Shown here: piece after piece, positions 21,172 to 33,164 of the stretch
How positions within the stretch are numbered: the stretch's first letter is position 1
Layout of the letters: each line of letters begins with the position of its first letter
From: Armillaria gallica
Taxonomy: Eukaryota > Basidiomycota > Agaricomycetes > Agaricales > Physalacriaceae
Assembly: GCA_037576215.1 (NCBI GenBank)
Contig: JBANDB010000005.1
Coordinates: forward strand, 1,240,001-1,304,000
Reading direction: 5' to 3'
Length of the DNA stretch: 64,000 bases
Notes under the pieces: model-generated
Databases searched by the model: none
What the model was told of the DNA's origin: nothing
Seen by the model: only the letters and a program-made list of their open reading frames with translations
Translations under genes and position numbers: made by a program

Positions 21172-21780
21172 TTACAATGTATTTTTTGCAGCATTGCCAA
21201 ACAACACTAGCGACAGCAAGCATACAGCAACAAAAGCACTGGAGAAGAAGGTAGCCCACAATAAACTGGTATTATGATTGGACATGTCAAGGGAGGCAAT
21301 AAAAGGAAGGATCTCCAAAATGTATTCCAAGAGAATGTAGATGTTCTGTCCTTCATGACCTGTGAGAGTTGTAGTAAGATGTGTGGCTTGTCCTAAGTAG
21401 GAGTCGATGTTGCAGCTGCAGATGTTTGTGCAAATCTTATATGAGTCTTTTAGTATAAAGGAACAAGATATGGAGAGGTGCCAAGCTAACCCTTTTGGGC
21501 AAAGCCAATAATGTATCACATCGTTTAACAATGAGGTATGAGCAAGTCTCTGGCCCAAGTACTGTGGCATGGGTGACATTGGAATAGTCCATATCAGCAG
21601 TGAGGACAACAATGAAGGGGGAAGGTAAGGAATTGAATTGGAACTGACACCTTTAAATATGGGATGGGGCGAGAGAGACAAAGGAAGAGCAAGAACAAGC
21701 TGGCATTGCTGAACAAAGGGAAAGGAAAGAATCACAGACCATAGTATTGCCTCGTGAAAGGATATATGACTTCCCCCCAC
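21172..21780 (-). CDS. unassigned 202-codon frame with hydrophobic C-terminus
   Basis: The longest single open frame in this block. It starts MGGSHISFHEAILWSVI and has a predicted membrane-like end (FFSSAFVAVCLLSLVLFG, residues about 178-195). Serine and leucine are abundant, as expected for a random frame in this base composition. There is a loose similarity of GHEGQNIYILLEYILEILPF to RGHIGHAVIVLLQFWEDVLP in the gene at 27,494, so it may be a paralog. No known domain. Confidence 0.35.
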   Translation of the reverse strand: MGGSHISFHEAILWSVILSFPFVQQCQLVLALPLSLSPHPIFKGVSSNSIPYLPPSLLSSLLIWTIPMSPMPQYLGQRLAHTSLLNDVIHYWLCPKGLAWHLSISCSFILKDSYKICTNICSCNIDSYLGQATHLTTTLTGHEGQNIYILLEYILEILPFIASLDMSNHNTSLLWATFFSSAFVAVCLLSLVLFGNAAKNTL

Positions 21781-21889
21781 CCTCCTTTCCTAAAAATGCC
21801 ATGTCCTTCAAGTGTAGTCTTTCACCATATGTCTGGATGGAAATTGAAAAAAGTCCACTGGCAACTTGAAGATTAGCCCTCACCGATCT

Positions 21890-22290
21890 GATGGTAACTC
21901 AGCATAATGGACTGGATGTGAGTAAGTAACCAGGAGACTTGGCCATTTCCTTTTTAGCTTTTAAGCAACTGCTTGCTACTACTACACCTACTTCAACTTA
22001 GTGTACAGCAAGCACTCAGTGGGATACTTGGAGTATCCTGTCTTCAGTCTGGCTTGGTGCTGTGATTGTGTAGTGATTTGTCCTTAAATATGTTGCTGCA
22101 TGGCTGACCATGGCCTGCCAAGGGGGCAATCATATCTGGTGTGATTTGTTGAACATTGCCTTGTCAATGATGATCTGTGCGCATGACAACCATAAGCATC
22201 TTCTTGGTATCAAATTGGAAAATACATAGCAGTATCACTCATACAAGAAAATGCATCATGTTTGCCCTGAAGATATACTTCCTTTGTTTT
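21890..22290. other. spacer with SINE-like traces
   Basis: Bases 22,010-22,070 resemble the SINE core loosely (CAGTGGGATACTTGGAGTATCC, GGCTTGGTGCTG). Otherwise nothing recognised. Confidence 0.3.
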
Positions 22291-22291
22291 C

Positions 22292-24022
22292 TTGTTTTGG
22301 ACATGTGGGAGGTGCCTTTCTTTCACTCAGCCATACCCTCGTACCCTCAAGTATCAAGTATTCCCATTGTTACCATGTCAGATGCAGATGAATACCGCTG
22401 CCTTTGATGCCTCAAAGGACATAATAGACCCATCAACTGTCTACTATTCTACCAAAATGGCGATATGTTGGCTAGTGGAGGTATGTGCTAACTTTGGTGG
22501 CTGTGAATTTGCACATTGACTAATGTAGGACCAGGGGATGACCAATGTGTTTGGTGCTGGGAGGTCAATACAGGTCAGTGTCACCAAGAGCTCAATGACA
22601 ATCACTGGGCTCAGGTCACTGCCCTTGATTTCCTTCAGGAAGACCAACACCTCAACCTTTCTCTGATCCTTTTCATCGGAACTGCAAGAGGAGTTATGTC
22701 TATGTATCTGTTTTCCAATGCCTCAAAGGTATGGCTGTCTCATTCAAAGATCTTCCAGCTTCTGATGTCCTTTTTCTCAAGGCTTCAACCGACAGACATC
22801 ATCTATGGCAAAGGTCTTCAACTTTAATGATTCCATCAAATTTCAGGCACTGGACTCGTTAAATCAAAGATTGGTGGTCGCCAGCCATTCTGGTCATGTT
22901 AAAATGTTCTAAATTGATCTCCAGAAAAGTAAGAGATTATGATACACCTTTTCCTTCACAAGTTACCAATGATTCTATCCAGATGTCTTAGAGTCTTTAT
23001 GGACCTTCAAGGTCAGCGCCGATATTCCTCGCAGCCTTCTCTTTTATGGAAATGAAAACCAGCAGGTTCTGATCCATACCTTGTGTATAGGTCAGGTGTA
23101 AGTTTCCATGAATTTGTTTCCTCTGATGATGTGAGTTGACTCACTGTGTTCTGCTGTAGTTTATGCCAGGAGGTGAATACTGGAAGTGCTGTGTCAGAAG
23201 ACAGACTGGATGGTGACGTGTAAGTAATTTCTGGACTCCTGTGCCTATGACGTTGTCACTCACTCTTTCTTATTAGCAGAAGTGGGGCACTCTCTCCAGA
23301 TTGTCAGATCTCAGCAGTTCATGACATCTCCAATGCTCAGTTTGATTTGTATGATCCACCTACCTCTGTCAAGTCTTCGAAGACTATGTCTCTCCCTTTG
23401 AATGTTCTGATGGTGAAACATTGTCTCTTTGCTGAAGAGGAGGATGCCAACTGGTTTTCAGCAGAGACAAGGGGTGTGCTTTTGTGTGGGACATTGGCAC
23501 TGGAAATCACATTCAGTGTCTTGACCATGAAGAGGGTAAGTCCACAGCTGCTTGAGAAACTGAGTGTCATTTGCTAATAGCCAATGACAATGCAGATTCA
23601 GGAACAATCTATTCAGTAGCAGTAAGTCCCACAAAGTTGTTGCTTGAGGGCTTACATGAATTCAGGAGTCTAACAGACATTTTCTTCTTCTGATCGGTAT
23701 TTCATGGCCAGTGGTGAAGCAATGAAGGATTCTGAGATATATGTCTGGAGTAAACCTGTGAGTCTCTGTTGCCTTGTATGCCATTAGCTAGCTGATTGTA
23801 GCTCAACAGACAGAGAGAGTGCGGCTTATGCAGGAACAAGAGATGGCGGAGGATACTCAAGCTGAAGAACAAGCTAACAAGCTGCAACAAGCCCAAGCAA
23901 TACAGGCTGCTCAAGACAGTGAATTGGCATGCCTGGGTCAGATGGTGCAGTGGATGGTGTTTTCATTTTTAGGTGCTACTATGTTCAGGTTGTTATCAGT
24001 GTGGTGGTACATTTGGCATTAG
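22292..24022 (+). pseudogene. WD40-repeat protein relic with C-terminal membrane segment
   Basis: A series of short exons with GT-AG-like borders. Readable pieces: ASKDIIDPSTVYYST (22,400), DDQCVWCWEVNTGQCHQEL (22,530-22,590), HWAQVTALDFLQE, LIVFIGTARGVMSMYL-like strand at 22,660-22,715, LDSLNQRLVVASHSGHVKMF (22,850-22,910), SLWTFKVSADIPRSLLFYGN (22,990-23,050), and SGEAMKDSEIYVW (about 23,710-23,750). These have the spacing of beta-propeller blades. The last piece (23,819-24,022) is Gln/Ala-rich coiled coil followed by WMVFSFLGATMFRLL, a membrane segment. Stops inside blades (for example TAA after VKMF) suggest a relic. Such WD40 proteins are common in Agaricomycetes; the role is unknown. 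Confidence 0.55.
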
Positions 24023-24239
24023 GATAGATAACATGTATTGATGACAAATGGATGATGATTTATCCAAGAAATGTGAAGGAAAATATATACTGCACGCACT
24101 GGGAGTCAAACATAGATATGAAGGGAGATGCGTAACCACAGTGTCAGAATAGGGAGTCGCAACAATGATGTCACCACCTGGGTTCTTCCATTGCTTCTCC
24201 CTTGATCAAGATCTGGTAACAGCTGCTTCTCTGGCCTCT

Positions 24240-24375
24240 CCGCTTTTTCTACCTCCTCCCACCATCTCCCAGCAGGACACTCAGCGTGTCCTGCGTTAGT
24301 CCCAGCTCAGTGCTGCGACTATTTCTCGCTCTCCTCACTGTGTTGTCCATCAGCATACATTGGTGCTGAATGCCC
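24240..24375 (+). repeat. SINE-like copy, head-less
   Basis: CCTCCCACCATCTCCCAGCA, CAGCGTGTCCTGC, CAGCTCAGTGCTGCGACT and TCTCGCTCTCCTCACTGTG follow in the family order. The CGACT here is the uninterrupted form of the site hit by the MITE at 19,351. Confidence 0.6.
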
Positions 24376-26000
24376 AACTTGAATTCCTAATATCAAGATA
24401 TCATCGCAGGTCTGTCGAAATATATCTGTTGTATTATGGCTCTATAGCTCATCAACTCTGCAGGCTGTAACACCTGGATGTGTTTCTCCACACAATGGGG
24501 ACAGTCAGGAATAGGTTTGAACATATCTGTGATACATACATATACTATGCAATCTACAGCAATATCAGGGCTGCCAAATGTGTATTTTGTCAGATGTCTA
24601 ATTCAAGTTGAACAGCTTACACTGTGATGTGTATCTCAATTCTAAAACTCAGCTTCCAGGCTACCTTTCTATCCATCCTTCACACCATGACAGGACAGTT
24701 ATGTGTTTGCTACCATCCTGTCCCCACAGCCAGCTCAGCTAGTGCAGGTGGATGGAACAGCAAGCACATTGGACAAACTGGACCGACTTCTGTGCCTTCC
24801 CTAAACAACGTGCATCTTCAGATTACTGTGGTTATAAACTGGGTCTGGGAAGGTGGAGCCTTGACATTTCATGAGAAGCATGGGGTTGCTATATTCTAAA
24901 TGTGTTAATTCTTGAGGGATAGCGAAACATCTATACTCTTATTGTAAGGTGAGGCCATTTAGCTACTTCTTTGGTCTGAACTGCGCACTGATGGACAGGC
25001 CGATGTCATCCTAGGGTCACGTCAAACTCGCCAGGAGTTCTCTCCTAGACATTTCCGGAGAATAGGGCACAAAATAGTGCAGATAGTATACATAGTAAGC
25101 TCAGTGCCATTACACAAATGGCCTGAGTTTGAGACTTCATTAAGGTTCAAGGAATCAACACCTACATAAATGAAATTACATACTGCCATGTGAAGAGTAG
25201 CAACATTGTTGCATGGTATTCTCCCTCTCGCTATCGCCATCATCTCCTAGGACCCAGGGTGTCCTGACTCTGGGCATCACTCTGAGTGTGTCGACTCTGG
25301 AACTTCACCCACAGAGACCATCAAGGATAAGGTTGAACACGATATTTGCAATGATCATTCAAGGGTCGCCAAACTTGCATAATAACATCCTTTTTCAGTC
25401 TTATGCCTATTCAAGGTTAATAGAGACTCAGATTATGCACCATTTGCCAATCTTCTGACCCAGAGTCCTCAGCATCAGGTCCACTATGGTCCGTAGATTC
25501 AACATGGCATGTTTCCTCAATTTATGAATTTGCTGTCTTTGCATACTGTCATCTGCTGACCTGTTGACTCGCTTTGACCCGGACCATTTCTTAGGGTGTC
25601 TTCTGGATGTCCTTGGGTCTTGGCAATTTTCCATCGAAGAGCCAGTGGTTCCTCCACTTGCATTCTACTGTGTTTTCTGGGAGTCACTCTCCTACAGTTG
25701 CAGTGCTCAGTGTTACCTGCTCTCTTCACCATCAGATTTGGTTTTCTTCAAGTAGTGTGCATTAATTTCAAAACATATTTCATCTGCAACACATATCGCC
25801 TTTCCACTTTTCACTTTGTGATAACACAATAGTCAACCTGAAAACTATTAGGACTAATGTTTGTTTCAACCCCATGGCAGCCATCCATCAGCATTTGGAC
25901 CCATGTTGATGTGAGAGGCCGCATCGCCCTGAGACATCAGGCAGTCCAGATAATCTGAGCTGCCAGGTATGTTTGTAGCTCTCTCTCGGCCTACTTGCTA
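24376..26000 (+). pseudogene. orphan family M relic, copy 1
   Basis: Matches, in inverse, 40,360-41,110 in two blocks: 24,460-24,790 and 25,440-25,740. Readable pieces: ISILKLSFQATFLSILHTMT (24,627-24,690) and VVPPLAFYCVFWES (25,640-25,690). Hydrophobic segments suggest a membrane protein, but I recognise no family. Frames are broken. A third member lies at 33,165-34,330. Confidence 0.4.
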
Positions 26001-26640
26001 CATAGTATCAGGTCCCAAATCCACAGCTAGCTTCAGCGTCTATAACTGATTCTGTCCTATGGGTTGTCATTCTCAATGTCCCTGCTAGTCTTTCTAACAG
26101 CCTTTTCCAAGTTGTACATTATGTAGTCTTTCTGAATCAAGCTTGTGGGTTTGCAATTCCTATACCTCCAGTTCACTACTTGCTTTCTTTGTCCACTTAA
26201 TAATGATCAGTTGTCCTCAGTTATCGTCATCATGATTTTTTCTATTGTTCACATTCTAGGGTAAATGGCCAAATTGGAAAATTTTACACATCTATTCTTC
26301 GAACTGCACTCACCAACATCTATTGCTAGGTATGGGCACTAAAGTGTTAAAGGATCAAGTAATGTATATTATAGATGAAAAGAGCGATAGGCTCTTGGTC
26401 TGTTGTGGACAGATGCAGATAGATGGCTAAGTAGTAGTAGTAGTAGTTGCACTGGCAAGCAGTCCCTAAAAAAGGAAACAGCCAATGTTTTCTGCACCAT
26501 TGCTACCAAGCCATCAATATACTTTATAGTAGCATCGCAGACCACACAGGGCCCTGCTGCTGTGACTGACATCATAGTGTCAGGAACTATGAAGCATCTC
26601 ACAGGATTGGACCCATATGAAGGGACTAGAGTGTGAACAA
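26001..26640. other. spacer with short AGT microsatellite
   Basis: Six AGT triplets at about 26,431-26,448. Otherwise no gene recognised; the frames at 26,369-26,602 and 26,403-26,636 overlap on opposite strands. Confidence 0.35.
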
Positions 26641-26738
26641 AAGGTAAATATAATGAATATCTGTGACATATACAAGTATCATCATGCCAGCATCATAAAA
26701 CTGACAAAACTGAAACCATATAAGACAATGTCTCCTCA

Positions 26739-27275
26739 ATGCAGGCGAGGTATGTTCAAACACAAGTGCCATTTTCAGCATACATTAAGAAAATGCAGCC
26801 TTCATGGGCATTGAGGCATGGTCCCAGGAATTCCAAAGCACTGATGGCACATACAGCACAGCGAAAGAAATTATGGCGTAACAATGTAGGAGACATCCTC
26901 CTAATGGTTCAGCATAAACATGAGCAAGGGGAAGTCCAGCAGTCATTGTTGTATAGTGTGTTATGCAATAAAAGTGATTGTGTGGTGGCAGAGAGTGATC
27001 CAGGCACGGGGCAGCAAATGAACATTCAGAGACCTTTTCAGCAAGAGCGGAAAAGGGGTGTAAACTGTTGTGCCAGCCCAAAATGCACCCTTCCAGTGAT
27101 CAACAAAGGATGCCAGCCAAGCCTCATGTACATATCGCAAACACATGTGCCGGTGGAAAGCGAAGAAGGGACAGACAGGAAATCAATAATCAGTCAAGAC
27201 TCTGCATCCAGTATTGACCAGGTAAAGCATCAACGGACCTCAAAAAGCATATTTGCAAGGCATGGTATTGAGTGA
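26739..27275 (+). CDS. unassigned 178-codon frame
   Basis: An open frame starting MQARYVQTQVPFSAYIKK, basic and Gln/Lys/Ser-rich, with four cysteines in the middle. No known domain. An acceptor-like CAATGCAG stands shortly upstream, so it could be an internal exon rather than start at 26,739. Not related to other members of this window that I can see. Confidence 0.3.
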   Translation: MQARYVQTQVPFSAYIKKMQPSWALRHGPRNSKALMAHTAQRKKLWRNNVGDILLMVQHKHEQGEVQQSLLYSVLCNKSDCVVAESDPGTGQQMNIQRPFQQERKRGVNCCASPKCTLPVINKGCQPSLMYISQTHVPVESEEGTDRKSIISQDSASSIDQVKHQRTSKSIFARHGIE

Positions 27276-27493
27276 ACATTTGAAGTATTCTAGCAATGCA
27301 GTAACATTTAAATATCCAGGTCGAGTTCAGATGTGTATGGAACTCGAAGCAACATCACAAGTGGCTATTCCATTGACTCGAAGTGCATGTAATGGTTATT
27401 GATTGGGCCAGAAATTGCCTATAGCTGCCAAAATGGCTTTGCAATTCCCTTTGTACTTGTCCACTTATAAAGACTGAAGACCAAATTTCACAC

Positions 27494-28180
27494 TTGCTCT
27501 CACTCAGTCATCTGCACCTTTCAGTTTCCTGCACTATCATGTCCATGACTATTTCTGATGAGGCTCCCCCTTTCCAAAATGACTCGGAGCAAAGATTCCC
27601 TTTGGTAATTCTCAAAGGAGGAAAGCATCTCACCCTTCCTAAGTATCTGTTCACATTGTGGGTAAGCTGCTGCCATTGTACACTGTGCATAGGTGTAACA
27701 CTTCTTTCACAGTATTTCATGTATGATTTGAATCATTGTTTCAATGAATTTATGCAGAGCAGAAGTGTTGTCACCAAAGGGCTTCGTGGACACATAGGAC
27801 ATGCAGTTATAGTCCTGCTCCAGTTTTGGGAGGATGTGCTCCCTTTTGTTTCTTCCTTGGAGCTCGACCAGGCCACCAAAGGATCAAAGTTTACATTCTT
27901 GAAGAACATTGCTGCCACTGCTCCTATTCTCTGTGTTATTGTCTTCTATGGGATAAAGTTCTCGTTGAGGTGCACCTGCTTTCTATGTGTTCACACTCTC
28001 TATGACATCTAGCATTAGGAACAAAGAATCAAGCACTCTGGCAACATTGAATGAGGAGGTGAGCAGCCTTGGCTTCACTGTCATTGCTGCAATGTTCATG
28101 ATCACAGAGTGTTTCCTCATGTGGTACATTCTCACTTCCGAGAGGGAGGATCTAGGCTTACCTCCATCTTACAACTGATG
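27494..28180 (+). CDS. unassigned protein with C-terminal hydrophobic segments
   Basis: Two blocks. Block 1 (27,494-28,012): MSMTISDEAPPFQNDSEQ, then RSVVTKGLRGHIGHAVIVLL and FWEDVLPFVSSLEL, then a hydrophobic NIAATAPILCVIVFYG. Block 2 (28,008-28,175): NKESSTLATLNEEVSSLGFT then VIAAMFMITECFLMWYIL. Exon joining is uncertain; the likely start is the ATG at 27,539. It looks like a small membrane-anchored fungal protein of unknown role. Confidence 0.4.
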
Positions 28181-28639
28181 AAGTCAGTGGATGTAGATAT
28201 GAATTTATTGAACATATCCCTGTACAAGTCCAAATAGTGTGATAGCAGCAGTTACTGATTATTCTTGAACATCAGTTTTGCTATCGTCTGTGTCAAACTT
28301 TGGCAGGCCATCATAGTTCTTCAAGTTATGGGTCTATGCAACCTGAAACTACTATGGTGGTTGCATGATAGCAAACAATGTATATTGTGTGTTACAGTCT
28401 AACTACCCTGTGAGAAATGAATAGAACAGTAGCCTAGGAATGGACAGTCAGAAGTGAGGTATTGACATCAGAGCATAAGATATTCACTGCGGACCACAAG
28501 ACACAGATAATTGTAGATCACATAGTATGCATATACAGACACCACATAGAAATCCCATACCTTATGGTTCCCTTTGTCAATGGGTTGAGAGACACTTGCT
28601 GCTGAGCGTATCACCCAGCATTCGAGCACCACAGCCTGT
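28181..28639. other. spacer
   Basis: No gene recognised. About 28,440-28,640 resembles, inverted, 35,750-35,870, so it belongs to the duplicated SINE compound. Confidence 0.35.
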
Positions 28640-29285
28640 GGATGTGATGAATAATGGAGTCAGGATGCAGTGAATAAATTTTGACAGACCTGTGATGGTA
28701 TCCCAATATCAGTAAATGGGTGTTCGGCATTGATGTACGTTGGATGGACAACATGGTGAGGAGAGCAAGAAACAGGTGTAGCACCGAGCTCAGACCTATA
28801 GGCAGGAGAGAGAACAGTTGCAGCACTGAGCTGGGACTGAATGCAGGACACACTGAGTGTCCTGCTGGGAGATGGTGGGAGGAGGTAGAAAAAAGTGGAG
28901 AAGATACAATGACTGGTTGTGATGTCACCATCATCGTTACATGTCTCACTTGGCACTGGGTTCGACTCCCAGTGGGTGCAGTTCTCTCTGCAAGTTTGAA
29001 CTTGCCCACATACCCATGTGAGTCTGACAAATATGGCATTCACTGCTGGCAATCATCAATGCAACTTGCATCAGTTCCCTTCTCTGAGCAGGGGACTCGG
29101 TGTCTCCCTGCTCCAGTCAAAGCTTGGTGCTTTGATATTCTCCAATGAATGTGATATGCCTTAATAGCTTGAACCCATTGAGCCTCGCCTCCTAACACAC
29201 CATAGCATGACAATGTCCGGTTCAAACAGTGCATTATAAATTCTTTCTACTAATTTACCTTCTACTAATCTGCTGTCAAGAAAAA
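28640..29285 (+). repeat. full tRNA-like SINE compound, inverse of 35,095-35,745
   Basis: Contains a T-arm-like hairpin CTGGG-TTCGACT-CCCAG (28,957-28,973) with B box GGTTCGACTCC, downstream of a degenerate A-box region (28,905-28,930). The body holds CCTGCTGGGAGATGGTGGGA and GGACACACTGAGTGTCC. Next to the compound (29,295-29,330) is a TATCAATGTTGGCGATGAGC trace, related to the 3' flank of the CWP family. Reading frames of 130-142 codons here are shadows. Confidence 0.6.
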
Positions 29286-29549
29286 TGCTTGTATCCTCTA
29301 TCAATGTTGGCGATGAGCCTAGGGTGTGGTCTCGAAATATTAATATTCAGTGGGTCCTCACACATCTCTCCTTCTGGGCTGAGTCTCTTGAAATATCAAA
29401 CCTGATTGGGTTTAGGCACTTCCTTTGTCTCTTTTGCACCCTATTGCCCGGAATGGATTCTCCCCTTCTTCCTTTCAACTACCAAAGTTTTGTGAGTTGT
29501 TGAAGCATTGTTGATCTATCACCCTTTCTCATTCACTTTTCAAGTCCCA

Positions 29550-32533
29550 ATGGCCGAAGATGGAGAAAAAGAAAATCCACACTCTAAGCATGTTCAGATT
29601 CCCCCCAGGTGATGCAGAGGTTGTCCCCTGAAGGTCTCTACTGCCTCTACCACCCCCATCGAATGCCACACCTCAAGCAGCAGCATGACTCTTCACTCCC
29701 AAGATCAGCCAGACCCCATTGAGGAACTTCCATCAAAAGGAAACATCCAAAGTCATAAATCTGCTCTGACAATCCAAATCCCCCCAGTGTCTGGTATTGG
29801 AACCAGCAATATGTCCTCCTCCTCAGCCTCCACTCCAAAACCCTTATCTTCACAACCTTCATTGCACATTCCCGATGAAGTTAGGATGACCCTTTCATCC
29901 AAAGTGTGTCTGTTATACCATGTGTGCATTCCTGCTAAAGTTCTCCATGTAGAGGATGCGTCAACCAATCTTTTCAGCAGATGAGAATGAGGAGGAGGAG
30001 GATGATGCTAAGGAAACAGAGACCAAATGCATAAGCATCACTTGATTGTATCTTGACTTGCTCTCATATATCATAGGGCATAAAGCAAACCAAAAATGCA
30101 GAGCCCAATGGTGGTCAAGCGCACAAGGTGGGATTAGCAGCAATATCCTGCTATGTTATTAAATGGACCCTCTTTCATCAGACATGGCTTCATGCTCAGC
30201 CAGAATTCGGTACACACAAAACAGCTGCGCATATTCAACAACTCACAGAACTGCTCAACAAGACTCGTTACGAAGTCGGTTTCTTCCATCCATGCCATGT
30301 AAAGCTCTAAATGTCGCCTGTAGAGAGATCATCAAGACAGTAGGTATCCTAATAGATATGCAGGTGCAGATGGAAGTAGCATCTGAATATGCCAATTGTG
30401 AGCTAGAGACCAAGGTGAACATTCTTTATAGTATCCAGCTACCATTTGTGCTGAATGATACACAGAGCCATGAACTAGAGGAGGCTCAGCATGCCTGGGA
30501 AGATTGGGAGTGGCAGGCCAGGGAACTTGCAGGCCAACTTCAACAGATTATGGAAGAAAAGGATGAAAACATGTGTGAGCATCATCAATATGAGACTCAG
30601 ACCAAGATTGAGATAGAGAGGTTGCAAGGTCTAGTGAAGGAGGTGGAGCATACGCACGATAACCTCAACTCCCTGATTAGCCAACCTGAAAGATGACTGC
30701 ATGAAAACAAAGAAGATTCACAACATAGCCACAGAGAAGAGAAAGACCAGTGCAAAGCTGAGAAGAAGAACAAAGACTGTGCTTGTCAACTGGCAGAGGC
30801 ACTGTGTGACTCTGAATACTGGAAAGTGCAGGCTGGTGAACTTGGCCAGATGGTCAACGATCAACTTTAAGACATACAGCATCTTTTGAACGAGGTCAGT
30901 TCTTACTTCCTGCCAATGGCATGCCTGGTTCATAAAGACTTGCTATCTAGAATGACAAAACATCAGCAGGTCTAGAGGCATACAGGGCCCAGATGCTCTC
31001 ACATGTTCCATCTGTACTTTTGCAGAGCTAACATTGCTCAGGCTGCCAGGGAAACTGATTCATTACAAGTGCATATCAGCAGTTTGCACTGGGAAAATGA
31101 AGACCTCCAGACACAGCTTAAGGAGACCAATGAACAGCAAGAGGAAGTGGTATGTCACTTGGAATATCATCTCCTATTGATCACCAATACCTGGGTTAGG
31201 ATGAGGCTAGGGTGCAACAGATGTTGAATGAAAAGAGTAATCAGCTTATCGAGGAGCAGGTTACACAAAAGGTGCCATGATCCCCATAAACCTTTGTGTA
31301 TTATCTGAACACCCTTTAGACCGAGGCACAAAAGAAGGAGCTCAAGATGGAAGTGAGGATTTCAATCAAACCTTTGGACCACATTAGCTGATAATGGGTC
31401 AATTCAGGCCACCAAGGAACATGAAATGGTGCAGTGTAAGATGAATGAGCAGGTGGAAAAGCAGGTGGGTCACCCGACTGAGCGTCAACATTTCATTTCC
31501 TCTGATCATCTCTATATCTTTAAGGCTCAACTGAGGTTTGATGAACTTGATAAAAAGATAGGAATGACCTCTCATTAGACTAGTTGCTGACCACCCTACC
31601 TACTACTAGTTCAACAAACAACTCAGCAAGAGAAAAGAAGAGCAGGATGCCAATGTATTTTTTCATAGTTTATTTTAGTATCTTCTGCTTTCTAACTGCA
31701 TTGTCGACAGTACAATACATGATACAGGGATCTCAAAGCATTGGTACAGCTTATCAACTGTGCATTTCCTTTCCTGACTGTCTTAAAAGTACGACAAAGA
31801 GGTCAACTCCAAGATGGGAGAACTGGATAAACAGGTGTGTCTTATCACAGCTTGGCATCATACTGTCTAAATCAGCTGACAGCATGAGGCATGAAAGAGG
31901 GAACTCAAGACATTGGTGTGTATAAGTTGGCATATCATATGTCTCTTTTGCTGACTTGCATTTGCTGTTCAAGTTTGACTCGAAGGTTTCACAGAAACAG
32001 AAGGAATTAGATGACAAGGTGTGCATGGTGTTCAATTATGTGTATATGTTAAACACCAATGTATTTGATCTAGTTTGAAGCTATGGTTTCAGCAGGGGTT
32101 GATAGACGGGTATGTTGCCAGATGTGATTGTCGATTGTATATTAATGATAATCATGAACAGGTGAAAGGCAAGTGACAGGAACTTGTCGAGGAAAATGAA
32201 GCAAAGGTGAGCTCTTTTGAGTGATCGTCACAAAGTGAGATCATTCAATTTGACTACAGTTTTGGAGGCCATCGACCAAGAGACTTCTGCTGTGGAGAAA
32301 AAATGGGAGAAGCGCCATGAAGAAGCCAGAAATTTGGTGGAAGACCAGTTTGGAAAACTGAAAAACTGTGTTAAGGCTGCCAAAGCTGAAGTCCAAGCAT
32401 GCAAGAGTAGAGACCAAGTGTTAACAGCTGAAAATGCATTGTTGAAAAAGTGCTTAGAAGAACAGCCTGAGGTTGTAAATTTCAATCACAGAGCTGTATG
32501 TTGCTGTTGTCACTTTGATCTCTACTTGCATTG
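29550..32533 (+). CDS. coiled-coil protein gene built of micro-exons
   Basis: Starts MAEDGEKENPHSKHVQIPP (29,550), followed by a Ser/Pro-rich part (about 29,685-29,985) and a long helical exon region (30,340-30,695: QARELAGQLQQIMEEKDEN, IERLQGLVKEVEHTH). Then come further helical exons around 30,696-30,890 and 31,026-31,149. After that is a run of micro-exons: 31,200-31,271, 31,320-31,352, 31,408-31,464, 31,525-31,557, 31,790-31,834, 31,883-31,915, 31,974-32,018, 32,074-32,109, 32,162-32,206. All are multiples of three and phase 0, with 48-60 bp introns (one gap is longer). A last helical exon ends near 32,490. In-frame TGA occurs in 31,883-31,915 and 32,162-32,206, and one donor is lost after 31,557, so it is probably decaying. 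Structural role likely; partner unknown. Confidence 0.5.
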
Positions 32534-33164
32534 ATGTGCATTAGGACACATGCCCCTCTATCCTGAGGAGACACTCGGCACAGTCTCAAAGACAACAAGC
32601 AGCCTGTGATTTTGACAATCAAATAAATAGATTTTCACAGGTAAGTATGGCATTGCTTGGTTGTTATATGATGACTCATCCTTATTGACCTCTAGGGGCC
32701 CACTCTGCACTACAGACAACACCTGCCTTTAAATGAGCCATGACAAGCAACACCAGATCCTATGGATGTTGATTTCTTCAACTGTTTCAATGTGGACAAA
32801 GACATAGAGATGTCTGAGCCATCTGTTCATGCTGGGGAGCTGAGCACAAGTGAGACTTGACTCCCTTACCAAAAGCCCAACTGCCAAGTGGCCATGACTT
32901 TGTGTTGTCCAATTGTGAATCTTCCGGAGAACTTTTATGACAAAGTGTGGCTTGTGAGCTCAGTTGACCCCGATGATCATGACAAGTACTGAGTGGATGA
33001 AGGAGTCTTTTTATCTAAATACTAGATCTCAGTAACATGATTTGAGTATATTATATGAATTAGGTACCTAATTAATTAAAATCTCACCCATTGGAGAGCT
33101 GTAAAGCGAGATGCATCATAATCATGCATCAGTATCATTTTCATTGCACATCTCTTCTTGGTGA
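32534..33164. other. spacer after the coiled-coil gene
   Basis: A few helical remnants directly after 32,540, then AT-rich sequence. No gene recognised. Confidence 0.3.

Noticed and set aside
26431..26448. AGT triplet run as a possible CRISPR or regulatory repeat
   Set aside because: Simple microsatellite of six triplets without spacers.
28611..29148. 142-codon frames on both strands, repeated at 35,322-35,745 and 41,087-41,488
   Set aside because: All are translations of the SINE compound; the repeats explain the shared 'protein'.
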